A stretch of 64,000 nt of DNA from positions 1 to 64,000 of the forward strand of contig JAPLNM010000100.1 in the NCBI GenBank assembly GCA_026692845.1, read 5' to 3'. Under the pieces are notes generated by a model that saw nothing but the letters and a program-made list of their open reading frames with translations, did not search any database and was not told the origin of the DNA. Both the position numbers and the translations under genes were made by a program. How positions within the stretch are numbered: the first letter of the stretch is position 1; each line of letters starts with the position of its first letter. Origin of the DNA: Planctomycetota bacterium. GTDB taxonomy: Bacteria; Planctomycetota; Planctomycetia; Pirellulales; Pirellulaceae. Below are positions 8,953 to 17,791 of the stretch, one piece after another.

Positions 8953-10224
8953 CTACTTCTTGGTCACCTCAGGGGATTTTCTAGGACCCGGAAAGACTGG
9001 CCCCGGAAAGACTGGCGTGTAAGGGGCCGTGCGAGCGGTTCTCCAAGCCTGCGGTTGCTTGGCTTGCCCGTTGGGTTCCTCGGTCCCGACATAACTCGGT
9101 GCAAAAGGGATCGGGCTGTTGGTCTTCAAGATCGCAATCTGCTTGCGAATGTTCGAGAGATCTTCTTGGATGGCATCCAAGTCCTCGCGGCTTGCAGTCA
9201 GGCTCTGGCAGCGTCTCTGTTCGGTCGATTCGTAGGGGGTTCTAGACCAGTCGTTTTGAGGGGGCGTCGAGGCCCGGACGGCCAAGGCTTCGGCCGACTC
9301 CTGACGCGCTTCGATCATCGCAAGTTGGGTTTGCAACTGCTGATTGTGTTGAAGCAAAAGTTCGTAGCGTTGGGCGTACATCGCCCGTTCGGCGGCCAAC
9401 TGCTGGCTCATTTCCAAGCGAACCGAGTTTTGCGCATGAGCCACGATGTAGGCCACCAGCGTGCTCGCCGGCAGCGTGACTTGCACGTCGCTTAGGGTTC
9501 CGAAGATATTTTGATCTTGGTTTTCCAGGCTGGGGTATCCTTGCAGTGGATACTCTTGCATGACGTAATCTGGTTGGTATGGATCTGGTTGGTATGGATT
9601 AGGTTGAAGTTGATTAGGTTGAAGTTGATTAGGTCCGAACGGATTGGCATCCTGCATGGCAAAAGGGAAGCTCGGTGGTATCGGCGGTGCGACGGGAGCT
9701 TCGCTGATCTGTTCTTGGCCCGGATTCTCACCGGCAGTTCCATCGTGATGTGGATCGGTGATGTCGGTTCGGAGTGCGGTGCCGGTTGGATTTGCATCGC
9801 AAGTTCCGTTGGCGCAACTCTTGTTCTGCGATGCCGGGAGGACTGCTTCGAGTTCGATCTCGGGTACCACGCCATGGATTGCAAGTTTGGCTGTGACCCG
9901 CCGCGGATTTTTCATCCAATCTGAAACCCATTGAGCCAAGGTGACATTGGAGGCCTCGGGTGTTTTCGCTTTGGGGCCAGTTGCCAGGGCTTTGGTCGGT
10001 TGTTCGACGGAGTTTTCCTCGCATGGGCAAGGTTCCTGCGCTGCGGCACCTTTGCGGGTCGAAGCGTCGCTCGGAACCGGTTGGTCCAGCGCGAAGGCTT
10101 GAGCCGAAGTGCTTGCCGATCCGATTGCTAGGGCCAAAGCGATGGCCGTAGCGACAAAACTTCGGCGAGCCGATAGCTGACGAGCCGAAAGCTCAGTTGT
10201 CGAGACGTGAAATAGCGCATCCAT
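8953..10224 (-). CDS. Secreted or periplasmic coiled-coil protein with pentapeptide repeats
   Basis: I do not recognise the family. From the ATG at 10224 (GGGAG eight bases upstream) the protein has 423 residues; an ATG at 10239 would add five. An N-terminal signal peptide (hydrophobic VATAIALALAIGS, cleavage after AQA) indicates export. A Cys-containing stretch (EEPCPCEEN) and a Pro/Gln-rich linker follow, the latter with four five-residue repeats (QPNQL, QPNQL, QPNPY, QPDPY). A probable coiled coil spans about 285-330 (Gln/Glu/Leu-rich), with a second helical part at EDLDAIQEDLSNIRKQIAI. The tail contains the tandem PVFPG PVFPG. A structural envelope role is possible, but this is inference. 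Confidence 0.6.
   Translation of the reverse strand: MDALFHVSTTELSARQLSARRSFVATAIALALAIGSASTSAQAFALDQPVPSDASTRKGAAAQEPCPCEENSVEQPTKALATGPKAKTPEASNVTLAQWVSDWMKNPRRVTAKLAIHGVVPEIELEAVLPASQNKSCANGTCDANPTGTALRTDITDPHHDGTAGENPGQEQISEAPVAPPIPPSFPFAMQDANPFGPNQLQPNQLQPNPYQPDPYQPDYVMQEYPLQGYPSLENQDQNIFGTLSDVQVTLPASTLVAYIVAHAQNSVRLEMSQQLAAERAMYAQRYELLLQHNQQLQTQLAMIEARQESAEALAVRASTPPQNDWSRTPYESTEQRRCQSLTASREDLDAIQEDLSNIRKQIAILKTNSPIPFAPSYVGTEEPNGQAKQPQAWRTARTAPYTPVFPGPVFPGPRKSPEVTKK
9570..9629. repeat. Four 15-bp tandem units inside a coding region
   Basis: Two identical copies of ctggttggtatggat are followed directly by two identical copies of taggttgaagttgat. All four have a 15-bp period and are in frame with the minus-strand gene, where they encode QPNQL/QPNPY/QPDPY-type pentapeptides. 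The two pairs are related to each other, suggesting duplication followed by drift. Confidence 0.9.
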
Positions 10225-10283
10225 GCGAAAGACTCCCATCCTGCCGTTGAACCACGAAGCGTCACACCGAGCGACCCTTTAAT

Positions 10284-10351
10284 ACACCATGCCCTCTAAG
10301 ACACCGTGCCCTCTAAGACACCGTGCCCTCTAAGACATCGTGCCTTCTAAG
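10284..10351. repeat. Four 17-bp tandem repeats in a divergent intergenic region
   Basis: The unit acaccgtgccctctaag occurs four times head to tail with one or two mismatches in the outer copies, and a fifth partial copy (acaccg) follows. It lies in the 352-bp gap between the divergent secreted coiled-coil gene and the AsmA-like gene, close to the start of the former, where it could separate or modulate the two promoters. Nothing else is evident in this gap. Confidence 0.9.
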
Positions 10352-10576
10352 ACACCGCTGAGGAGGACTCTAGCAAATTCTCCAGTTGTAAACAAAGATC
10401 GATCTAGGACCTATGGGGCATTGATCTGGCTCTTTCCTACCCGAAACGGTTATCCTCCGAGCCGAGCCTATAGATCTACATAGATCTACCGCCCGAAATC
10501 TGCGAACCCGTGGGAAAGGGTTGGTAGGAAGGGCCAAAAATGCTAGCAAAAGTCAAGACCAAGGATTGGTATAGCG

Positions 10577-13500
10577 ATGCGAAGAGTTCGATCCAAACAG
10601 CAGCAGGATGACAGCTTGGCGAAAATTCACTCAAACGGAGCATCGAGCCGATCGGTTCGCAGAGGCTCGAAATGGAAATGGCGACTTGCGATCGGTGGGA
10701 TCGTGGCTCTGGGCTTAGTCGCTGCGGCACCGACGGTGGCGTTAAGGCAACGCGCATGGTTGCTCGAGCAGATCAATCAGCGATCGGGACTTGCGCCGAT
10801 CCAGGTGGATATTGGGCAACTCAAGGGGGGCTGGGTCGAATCGTTCGGAGTTCAGGGGTTTCGGTTGGTCGACGATCGGGGATCGGAGCTTGTGAAGATC
10901 GGATCGATCGACACGGAGCTGACGCTATTTTCTTTGATGGCCAATTACCGTCGGCTCGGAACGATCACGTTGCACCAGGTGGATGTCGCGGTGGATGTGC
11001 ATCCGGGTACGACTAGTCTTGAGGAGGCGATTAAACCTTTGTTGCAAGGGACGGTCACGAAAGAGCCAACCGCTAGCGCATCGACATCGGCAGGATTTAC
11101 TGGAAGGATTCGAATTGCTGGAGCGGTGGTAGAGGTTCGCGACACGGTCGACCAGACGGCTTGGGCCTTGCGTGTGAGTGAGGCGGACATTCCGATCCCG
11201 ACGGCCCAGCAGCCGATCCCACCGATGACGCTCGTAGGTGATTTGGTGCAGACATCGCTAGCTCCTGGGCAAACGATGGCGACCGGTCAGTTCACGTTAA
11301 GGACCGAGCCGATCGCTCCTGGGATGACGAGTTTGGCGGGTGCGAATATGCCCTCGTTGCGCATGACGGTATCGACGCAAGGGTTGCCTTTGCAATGGAT
11401 GAGTTTGGTCAAGCGTCGCTTGCCTGATTTCCCGATCGACCAGCTCGATGGTCAAGCGACGGTCCAGGCCGACGTGGAGTACACAGGACCGCAGGCCTTG
11501 ACGGCGTTTGTCAAGACAGCGCAATTGGATCGACTTCGGATCGTCGCGCCGAGTTTGGTAGGCCAGCGAGGAGCGGGGATTGAGCAGATCCGACTCAGCG
11601 GCGATATCAGTTTGTTTCAAAACCGGATCAGCACCAACAGTTCGAAGCTCGAATGCGACTTTGGGACGGTCGTATCGAAGGCCAACATGGCGATTCCGTC
11701 GAAGCTACCGGTTTGGAATCGTCCGTGGCTTGAGGACTCGGAATTTGAGGTCCAAGGGACGTTTGATTTGCCCAGGCTCGTGGCTGTCGCACCGGATCTC
11801 CTCAAGACGCAGGATCAGGTTCGTTTGCTCTCGGGCAATGCGACGCTGAGTCTGTCTCAAACTCGCGGTGCTTTGGGCCCTGAGGCGGGCGGTATTCCTT
11901 CGAGCAGCTATCAAGTCAAGCTTGGGAATCTCCTAGCGGACATGCAGGGAAAGCGGATCGAGTGGGACGAAGCTTTATCGGCCGGCTTGGAGGTGTCGGG
12001 CAATGCACAAGGGATTCCGAGTTTGCGATTGTTTTGCAATTCGGAGTTTTGCCAAGTCGAGGGAGCTGGGGATTTGCTCGACGGGAGGCTGACGGCACAA
12101 CTCGATTTGGACAAGATGGAGCAGAGGTTATCGCAGTGGTTTGTCTTGCCGTTCGAGAGCCTGACCGGCTCGGCGCAAGCCGCTGTTGCTTGGAAACTCA
12201 ACGAGGGGAATCGATTGTCGACCAACGGTTCGCTCAGGACGACCGAAATGCGTATCGCGCATCCCAACGGACGGCTCGACGAGCCAGCTTGGGACGGCGA
12301 ATTCAGCACGGTCGCACAGCTCGATGGCATGACGATCCTGCAGTTGGATCGAATCCAAGCGAATTTGAAATCCGAGCAGGAGTCGCTGCAGTTCCAGGTC
12401 CTTGAACCGATGGCCATCTCGAGCGCACCTTCGGGGCTAGGACCGAATTCTGCCCCGATGTCGCTCAAGCTCACTGGGGACTTGGCCCGATGGCAACGAA
12501 GAGGTCAAATGTTCGCAGGAATCGATCCAGGGATTTCCGTCGCTGGCAAAATCGCTTTGGATGTCCAAGGCGCCATCGATGCGAAGCATGTCGAGATTGC
12601 GATGGTCGATTGGGTTTCCGAACCGTTTCAGTTAACCAGCGGCGCGACCACCCTGCAAGAATCGCGCATGGTGGGAAAGTTTCAGGGGAAATTCGACAGC
12701 AGCCAATTGGCGAATCTTCAGGTCGATAATCTTCTGGTCAGGGCCGATTCGTTTGCCATCCAAGCGCAGGACCAAGCCGACGCGAGCAACGCAAGCCGCA
12801 AGGGCCAAGCGGCATTTCGGGTCGACCCGAGCCGATTGATCGCGTCGTTGCAAACCGAATCGGCTGGAGGCGTTGGACCGACCGGACCGACCGGAGCGGC
12901 CTCGACGCCGATTCGCATCACTGGAGACCTAACCGGTCAAATGGACTGGACGCTCGATCCGAATGACATCCGATGGCATCTGGTCACGCAAGCCAAAGAC
13001 CTGCGCGTTTTGCAGTCGACGCTCCAGCCCCGCAATCCGAATCAACTCGTCAGTACCGCAGCGCCCCCCGGTTCCGAGAGCGTTCTTTGGGAGGAACCTC
13101 AAGCGATCATGACCGTCGACGGTTCGTATCGATTCGCCGATGGCCAACTGCAATTGCCGCAAATCCTTCTGCAGACCGAATGGCTCGCCTATGGGGGTGC
13201 TACGCAGATGACCCAACAAGCCGGGTCGACGGTCGTCCAGACCCAGGGTAGCGTGACTTACGATGCGGCCCGAGCCGCCGAGCGGCTTCGACCCTATACC
13301 GGAGGGATGCTCACTGCGAGCGGCCAGAAAACACAACCCTTGGAAGTCACCTGGGTGAGCGCGCCGAATCGCAAATGGACCGAGTCGCTCACGGCCCGTT
13401 CGAGCATCGGCTGGGACAGCGCCAATGTGGTCGGGATCGATATCGGTAACGCGGACATCCCGTTGGTCATCGAGAACGGTCGCTTTGCATCCAAAGCCGA

Positions 13501-14425
13501 GTTCCCCGTATCCCAAGGTGTATTGCGATGGAATCTCGATGGCGATTTGTCCGCCGAGCCGATGGTTTTTCGCCAAACGCAGCAGCGCGTCATCGAGAAC
13601 GTAGCGATCACCCGGCAGATGTGCCAAGGCTGGCTCAAGTTCGTCACTCCCCTGTTGGCCGATGTGACGAGTGTCCAAGGAAATCTGACGCTCGATATCG
13701 ATCGCGCGGAAGTTTATCCTACCGAGTCGTTTCGCCAGACGGTCGAGGGCCGGCTGTATGTCCATGGCGCCAACGTCGGTCCTGGGCCGCTTGCCGATCA
13801 ACTTTTGGCTTTGGTGACCCAGATCCGAAATCTGCGTCGAGGAGCCGGCGCGACCGATGCAGGTGGCCAGGCGACGAGTTGGCTGCAGTTGCCCGAACAG
13901 AACATCGCCTTTGCCGTCGATCGCGGTCGCGTGATGCACAAGGACATGAAGATTCAAGCTGGGGATGTGTTGATCACGACCTCGGGGTCCGTCGGGCTCG
14001 ATGGAAGTTTGGAGCTTATCGCCGGGGTGCCGATCCTCAAGGAGTGGGTCGACAAGACCCCTGCATTGCAACCTTTGGCTGGCCAGATGATTCAGATCCC
14101 GATACGCGGAACGGCCTCGCGACCGCAGCTTGACAGCAGCGGCATGATCCAACTCAGTCAGCAACTGGCGACCAGCGCTTTGACCGGCGCGGCGCAAAAG
14201 CAAATCGACAAGGGTCTCAACAAGTTGCTCGGTCCGTTGTCCAACTCGCTCGGTCCTTTGCAGCCTCTGGGGGGTGGCACGAGCGGCGCGCCGAGCGGCT
14301 CTGCGTTCCCGATGCCGAGTCTGCCGGGTTTGCCGAGCCTACCGAACTTAGGGATCCCAGGATTTGGCAATCCGTTCGGTCCGGCGCCGGCCGCTGCAGC
14401 ACCTGGGCTACCACCAGCACCGTGA
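10577..14425 (+). CDS. AsmA/TamB-like large envelope protein
   Basis: A 1,282-residue protein with a basic N-terminus, one membrane anchor (about residues 36-56, LAIGGIVALGLVAAAP) and a long beta-rich region of repeated short strands typical of AsmA, TamB and YhdP proteins. These are now viewed as bridge-like lipid transporters between inner and outer membranes; that role is inferred from fold only. An AsmA-C-like part includes TSGSVGLDGSLELIAGVPIL and IPIRGTASRPQLDSSG near residue 1150. The last 60 residues are a Pro/Gly-rich tail. A short GPTGPTG tract (about residue 768) comes from a 9-bp tandem duplication at 12875-12892. A large antisense open frame (12929-14203) is a by-product of codon bias. 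It appears to be a monocistronic gene. The fold assignment is moderate and the partners are unknown. Confidence 0.72.
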   Translation: MRRVRSKQQQDDSLAKIHSNGASSRSVRRGSKWKWRLAIGGIVALGLVAAAPTVALRQRAWLLEQINQRSGLAPIQVDIGQLKGGWVESFGVQGFRLVDDRGSELVKIGSIDTELTLFSLMANYRRLGTITLHQVDVAVDVHPGTTSLEEAIKPLLQGTVTKEPTASASTSAGFTGRIRIAGAVVEVRDTVDQTAWALRVSEADIPIPTAQQPIPPMTLVGDLVQTSLAPGQTMATGQFTLRTEPIAPGMTSLAGANMPSLRMTVSTQGLPLQWMSLVKRRLPDFPIDQLDGQATVQADVEYTGPQALTAFVKTAQLDRLRIVAPSLVGQRGAGIEQIRLSGDISLFQNRISTNSSKLECDFGTVVSKANMAIPSKLPVWNRPWLEDSEFEVQGTFDLPRLVAVAPDLLKTQDQVRLLSGNATLSLSQTRGALGPEAGGIPSSSYQVKLGNLLADMQGKRIEWDEALSAGLEVSGNAQGIPSLRLFCNSEFCQVEGAGDLLDGRLTAQLDLDKMEQRLSQWFVLPFESLTGSAQAAVAWKLNEGNRLSTNGSLRTTEMRIAHPNGRLDEPAWDGEFSTVAQLDGMTILQLDRIQANLKSEQESLQFQVLEPMAISSAPSGLGPNSAPMSLKLTGDLARWQRRGQMFAGIDPGISVAGKIALDVQGAIDAKHVEIAMVDWVSEPFQLTSGATTLQESRMVGKFQGKFDSSQLANLQVDNLLVRADSFAIQAQDQADASNASRKGQAAFRVDPSRLIASLQTESAGGVGPTGPTGAASTPIRITGDLTGQMDWTLDPNDIRWHLVTQAKDLRVLQSTLQPRNPNQLVSTAAPPGSESVLWEEPQAIMTVDGSYRFADGQLQLPQILLQTEWLAYGGATQMTQQAGSTVVQTQGSVTYDAARAAERLRPYTGGMLTASGQKTQPLEVTWVSAPNRKWTESLTARSSIGWDSANVVGIDIGNADIPLVIENGRFASKAEFPVSQGVLRWNLDGDLSAEPMVFRQTQQRVIENVAITRQMCQGWLKFVTPLLADVTSVQGNLTLDIDRAEVYPTESFRQTVEGRLYVHGANVGPGPLADQLLALVTQIRNLRRGAGATDAGGQATSWLQLPEQNIAFAVDRGRVMHKDMKIQAGDVLITTSGSVGLDGSLELIAGVPILKEWVDKTPALQPLAGQMIQIPIRGTASRPQLDSSGMIQLSQQLATSALTGAAQKQIDKGLNKLLGPLSNSLGPLQPLGGGTSGAPSGSAFPMPSLPGLPSLPNLGIPGFGNPFGPAPAAAAPGLPPAP

Positions 14426-14513
14426 TTTTGTACCGGCACCGTGATTTTTGATTGGATCGAGATCTCCGAGACACATTAGGAGTCGATCGAAAGGACCCGA
14501 TCTAGAAGAACTA

Positions 14514-15080
14514 TTAGCTTTCGGGGTTCCACTCGGGGAATTTCTCGAGTTGTTGTTTTAGGGCAGCCCGAGCTCGATTCAATCGGGATCGAACTGTGCC
14601 GATGGAGATTTTTAGCACATCGGCGATGTCTTCGTAGGCGAGGTCTTCCATTTCGCGAAGCACGAGGATGGAGCGGTGGTCTTCGGACAGCAGGGCAAGG
14701 GCTCGGTGGACGAGTTGGATGTCTTCGTTGCGACTCATGCGCAGGTCGGGTCCATCGCCGTCGAATTCCGGTTCGGCACCGGAGTTCTCACGGGACTCAT
14801 CGAGGGACTGGTGATTTTTCCGCCGCCGCCGTCGTGCCAGGGCGAAGTTGAAAGCGATTCGGTAGAGCCAGGTGAAAAAGCGGCTATTGCGCTGGAACGT
14901 ATCGAGCTTGAGGTAGGCTTGGATAAACGATTCCTGGACGACGTCTTCGGCTTCGTCGGCGCTGCCAACGACGCTGATCATGGCCGTATAGAGTCGGTCC
15001 TGGTAGCGGAGCACCAAGGTTTCGAAGGCAGTGCTTTTTCCGGCGAGTGCCAACTGAATCAGTTCGTCTTCGTCGTTCAC
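14514..15080 (-). CDS. ECF-type RNA polymerase sigma factor
   Basis: A 188-residue group 4 sigma factor. Region 2 is visible as FETLVLRYQDRLYTAMISVV and DEAEDVVQESFIQAY (residues 18-55) with FTWLYRIAFNFAL recognising the -10 element. Region 4 is ALALLSEDHRSILVLREME and YEDIADVLKISIGTVRSRL (about 130-170), the helix-turn-helix for -35 contact. The start codon is GTG. No anti-sigma gene is adjacent downstream: the next gene in that direction is convergent asmA-like. Upstream on the same strand, 165 bp away, lies a MacB-type permease, too far for certain co-transcription. What it senses or controls is unknown. Confidence 0.9.
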   Translation of the reverse strand: MNDEDELIQLALAGKSTAFETLVLRYQDRLYTAMISVVGSADEAEDVVQESFIQAYLKLDTFQRNSRFFTWLYRIAFNFALARRRRRKNHQSLDESRENSGAEPEFDGDGPDLRMSRNEDIQLVHRALALLSEDHRSILVLREMEDLAYEDIADVLKISIGTVRSRLNRARAALKQQLEKFPEWNPES

Positions 15081-15245
15081 TCTTTGGATCTAAGGGACAG
15101 AAGGAGGAGATGAAAGGAAAGGATAGGCCGCAAAGTCTTGGCAGAGCCTTGCAAGATAATGAATTATATTTGGGGAATTGTCGCGAGGAATTCCCCATAA
15201 AGTGGGGGTATTTCCTAGAAAAACCGAATCCCTTGGGGAATTGAG

Positions 15246-16487
15246 CTACTCGTACCGCAGGGCGTCTATCGGATCGAGCTTGCTGGCTCGCCAAGCTGGG
15301 TAGAAACCGAAGCCGATTCCGACGCAGGCCGAGAAGATCAAGCTGATGAGGGCAGCCCAGTAGTTGACGATGATTGGCCAGTCCCGACCGCTTGAAAGGG
15401 CGTTGATGGCCATGGTCAGACCTACCGAGCCGAGGATACCGAGGGTCACGCCGACGATTCCTCCGACGACCGACAGAAGCATCGCTTCGACCAAAAACTG
15501 CATGAGGATGTCTTGGGGCCGCGCTCCGACGGCCATTCGAATTCCGATTTCGCGGGTCCGTTCGGTGACCGAAACGAGCATGATGTTCATGATTCCAACT
15601 CCGCCGACGACGAGTGAAATGCCGGCGATCGAGGCGAGCATGGCCGTGAGGGTCCCGGTGACGATCCCAAAGGCACTTGCGATCTCGGTGGTATTGGCGA
15701 CTTGGAAGTCAGGGGGTTGTCCCATCGAGATGCGGTGACGATCCATCATCAACGATTCGATTTCTTGTTGGGCGACGGTCATCAATTCGGTCGATCGCGC
15801 CGAGGCTAGGGCGACATCGACGTTATTGAAGTTCGAGCCTTGGAGTCGTTTCCGGACGGTGGTAAAGGGCATCAGGACGACGTCGTCTTGGTCGTCCCCG
15901 ACGATGTTGGCACCTTTGCTGACCAGGACACCGACGATTTCGAAGGGGATGTTTTTGATACGGACGTTTTGTCCGATGGGGTTTGCCGTTTGGAAGAGTT
16001 TCTTCACGACGGTCGCACCCACGACGCATACTTTATTGGCGTTGTTGATGTCGCCTTCGGTAAAGAAGCTACCGGAATCGATCTGCCAGTTTCGGACCAG
16101 CAGGTAGTCTGCGCCGACGCCGACCAGATCGCGGGGTCTCCAGTTGTTATTGCCGCTTATGACTTGGCCGACAGCGCCGACCAAGGGGCTTGCGGCAAGC
16201 ACACTGGGGCACTCGCGTGCGATAGCCATTACGTCGGTGACGGTCAGCGAAGGCGTTTGTCCAGTTCGTGCCCCGCGGGCTTGTCGGCTCCCTGGGGAGA
16301 TGACGATGACATTGGTACCGAGGTTTTTGAATTCACCTTGGACCAGTTCGCTGGCGCTAGTCCCGATCGAGACCATCGCGGTCACTGCAGCGATTCCGAT
16401 GACAACCCCGAGGATCGTCAAGCCGGCCCGCAGCTTGTTCTTGCCAAGAGCCGCTATCGCGATTCGAAGGATATTTGTAAACGTCAC
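15246..16487 (-). CDS. MacB/FtsX-type ABC transporter permease
   Basis: The 413-residue protein has the MacB topology: one N-terminal transmembrane helix (LTILGVVIGIAAVTAMVSIG), a periplasmic MacB core domain (about 45-260), then three C-terminal helices with the family block VTERTREIGIRMAVGA and the terminal AWRASKLDPIDALRYE. Such permeases work by mechanotransmission to export peptides, lipoproteins or drugs, and need a cytosolic ATPase. No ATPase gene is present in the neighbourhood, so this is an orphan permease in the window. The start is GTG. It lies 26 bp downstream of a glycosyltransferase gene on the same strand, which suggests one transcript. Confidence 0.88.
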   Translation of the reverse strand: MTFTNILRIAIAALGKNKLRAGLTILGVVIGIAAVTAMVSIGTSASELVQGEFKNLGTNVIVISPGSRQARGARTGQTPSLTVTDVMAIARECPSVLAASPLVGAVGQVISGNNNWRPRDLVGVGADYLLVRNWQIDSGSFFTEGDINNANKVCVVGATVVKKLFQTANPIGQNVRIKNIPFEIVGVLVSKGANIVGDDQDDVVLMPFTTVRKRLQGSNFNNVDVALASARSTELMTVAQQEIESLMMDRHRISMGQPPDFQVANTTEIASAFGIVTGTLTAMLASIAGISLVVGGVGIMNIMLVSVTERTREIGIRMAVGARPQDILMQFLVEAMLLSVVGGIVGVTLGILGSVGLTMAINALSSGRDWPIIVNYWAALISLIFSACVGIGFGFYPAWRASKLDPIDALRYE

Positions 16488-16513
16488 GGATTAGGTAGCC
16501 TCAACAGTTCAGA

Positions 16514-17620
16514 TTACAAAACAGGTCCTTGGCCGATAGATAGTTTACTCAATATTTCTGAATAGAGGAGTTCATATTTCCTCATCTGCGCTTTGAGTTG
16601 GAAGTCCTCTTCGACCCGCTTTCGGTTGAATTGCCCCAGCCGCTCGAGGGCTGCTGGGTTTTTCACAAGTCCCACCAGAAGGTTTTCCCAGGCATCCCAA
16701 TGGTCTCTCGGTACGGATTGTTCGGCGAGGGAATCCCCGAGCAAATCTTCGATCCCTTCGACGCGCATGGTAGCCACGGGCAAGCCCACCGACATGGCTT
16801 CGAGCACCACGTTGGGCATCCCTTCATAACGGGTGGGTAAGAGCAACAGTTCCGATCGCTCCATCCAGTCGAGCACATCGGCGCGTCGTCCGAGCCGTTC
16901 AACACGGCGGGCCAGTGGCGAGTCTTTGGCCCATTGGGACCACGCATTGGCCCAGGATCCATCGCCGATAACGACCAAGCGGTGTTCGGGGAGTGCTTGG
17001 AGGATCGCAGGGGTTTTCTCAAGGAGCACATCGATCCCTTTTTGGGGTTCGAGCCGCCCGACGAACAGGAGAATTTTTTCACGAATCGCGTTCGTGGGTT
17101 TCGAGGGCAGTTCGATGCCGTTGGGGATGACCACGAGGCGCTCGGGGTCGAAGCCTTCGTGTTGCAAGGCCCATTGGGCGACCTGTTGGCTGACGCAAAC
17201 GACTTTTTTAGGATAGCAGCGCCAGAACCAGGCCAAACGGCTGCGCCAGCGCCGAGGTTCGACGACTCGGACCCCTGCGACCTGAGGGATTTGGTGTTTG
17301 GAGTAGCACCAAGCGCCCAAGAGGTTCGCATGCCAGAGGAAGGATTGGACCACATCGGGTGGATCGCTTCGGATCCGTTGCACCAGTCGCGAGCGTGCCC
17401 AGGGGAGTTGGTAGGATTTGCTAGCGTTTAAGAAAACCGTTTGGATTTCAAGAGCTTTCAGTTGCTCGTAGAGGAGCGAATCGACGCGAGTCGTCGGAGC
17501 CGGCGCGATAGAGATGACCCGGACGCAGTGTCCATTTTGTTTCAGAAAGCAGGCAAGCTCCGTGCAGCACCGTTCGGCGCCGCCGGTAAAGAGTTCGGTG
17601 ATGAGCAGATCGATTTTCAT
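16514..17620 (-). CDS. GT4-family glycosyltransferase
   Basis: A 368-residue retaining GT-B fold enzyme. The acceptor-side domain opens with MKIDLLITELFTGGAERCC, a common start of family 4 transferases. The donor domain shows IPNGIEL, LLFVGRLEPQKGIDVLLE and the EX7E-type block YEGMPNVVLEAMSVGLPV near residue 265, where the glutamates contact the nucleotide sugar. It probably adds a sugar to a lipid-linked or surface polysaccharide at the cytosolic membrane face. Donor and acceptor cannot be deduced. It is first in a minus-strand run with the MacB-type permease (26 bp apart), which could hint at export of a glycosylated product, although this is speculative. Confidence 0.88.
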   Translation of the reverse strand: MKIDLLITELFTGGAERCCTELACFLKQNGHCVRVISIAPAPTTRVDSLLYEQLKALEIQTVFLNASKSYQLPWARSRLVQRIRSDPPDVVQSFLWHANLLGAWCYSKHQIPQVAGVRVVEPRRWRSRLAWFWRCYPKKVVCVSQQVAQWALQHEGFDPERLVVIPNGIELPSKPTNAIREKILLFVGRLEPQKGIDVLLEKTPAILQALPEHRLVVIGDGSWANAWSQWAKDSPLARRVERLGRRADVLDWMERSELLLLPTRYEGMPNVVLEAMSVGLPVATMRVEGIEDLLGDSLAEQSVPRDHWDAWENLLVGLVKNPAALERLGQFNRKRVEEDFQLKAQMRKYELLYSEILSKLSIGQGPVL

Positions 17621-17791
17621 TTAGCCGCCGTGGGAGGACGAATCGGGATCAAACTCGTGTTGTGCTTGAGCCTCTAGACAAGCTAAAGACATCTTTTGGC
17701 GATTCCGAAGTTTTCGGTGCGTGGGCCGCCCTGCGCGTTACGAAATAGCTTAATCGATGGTTCTAGGGTTTCCCAAGCATGGAGGCTAGGG

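Noticed and set aside
12929-14203. 424-residue minus-strand open frame
   Set aside because: Antisense to the AsmA-like gene; Arg/His-rich composition, no family, explained by codon bias on the opposite strand.
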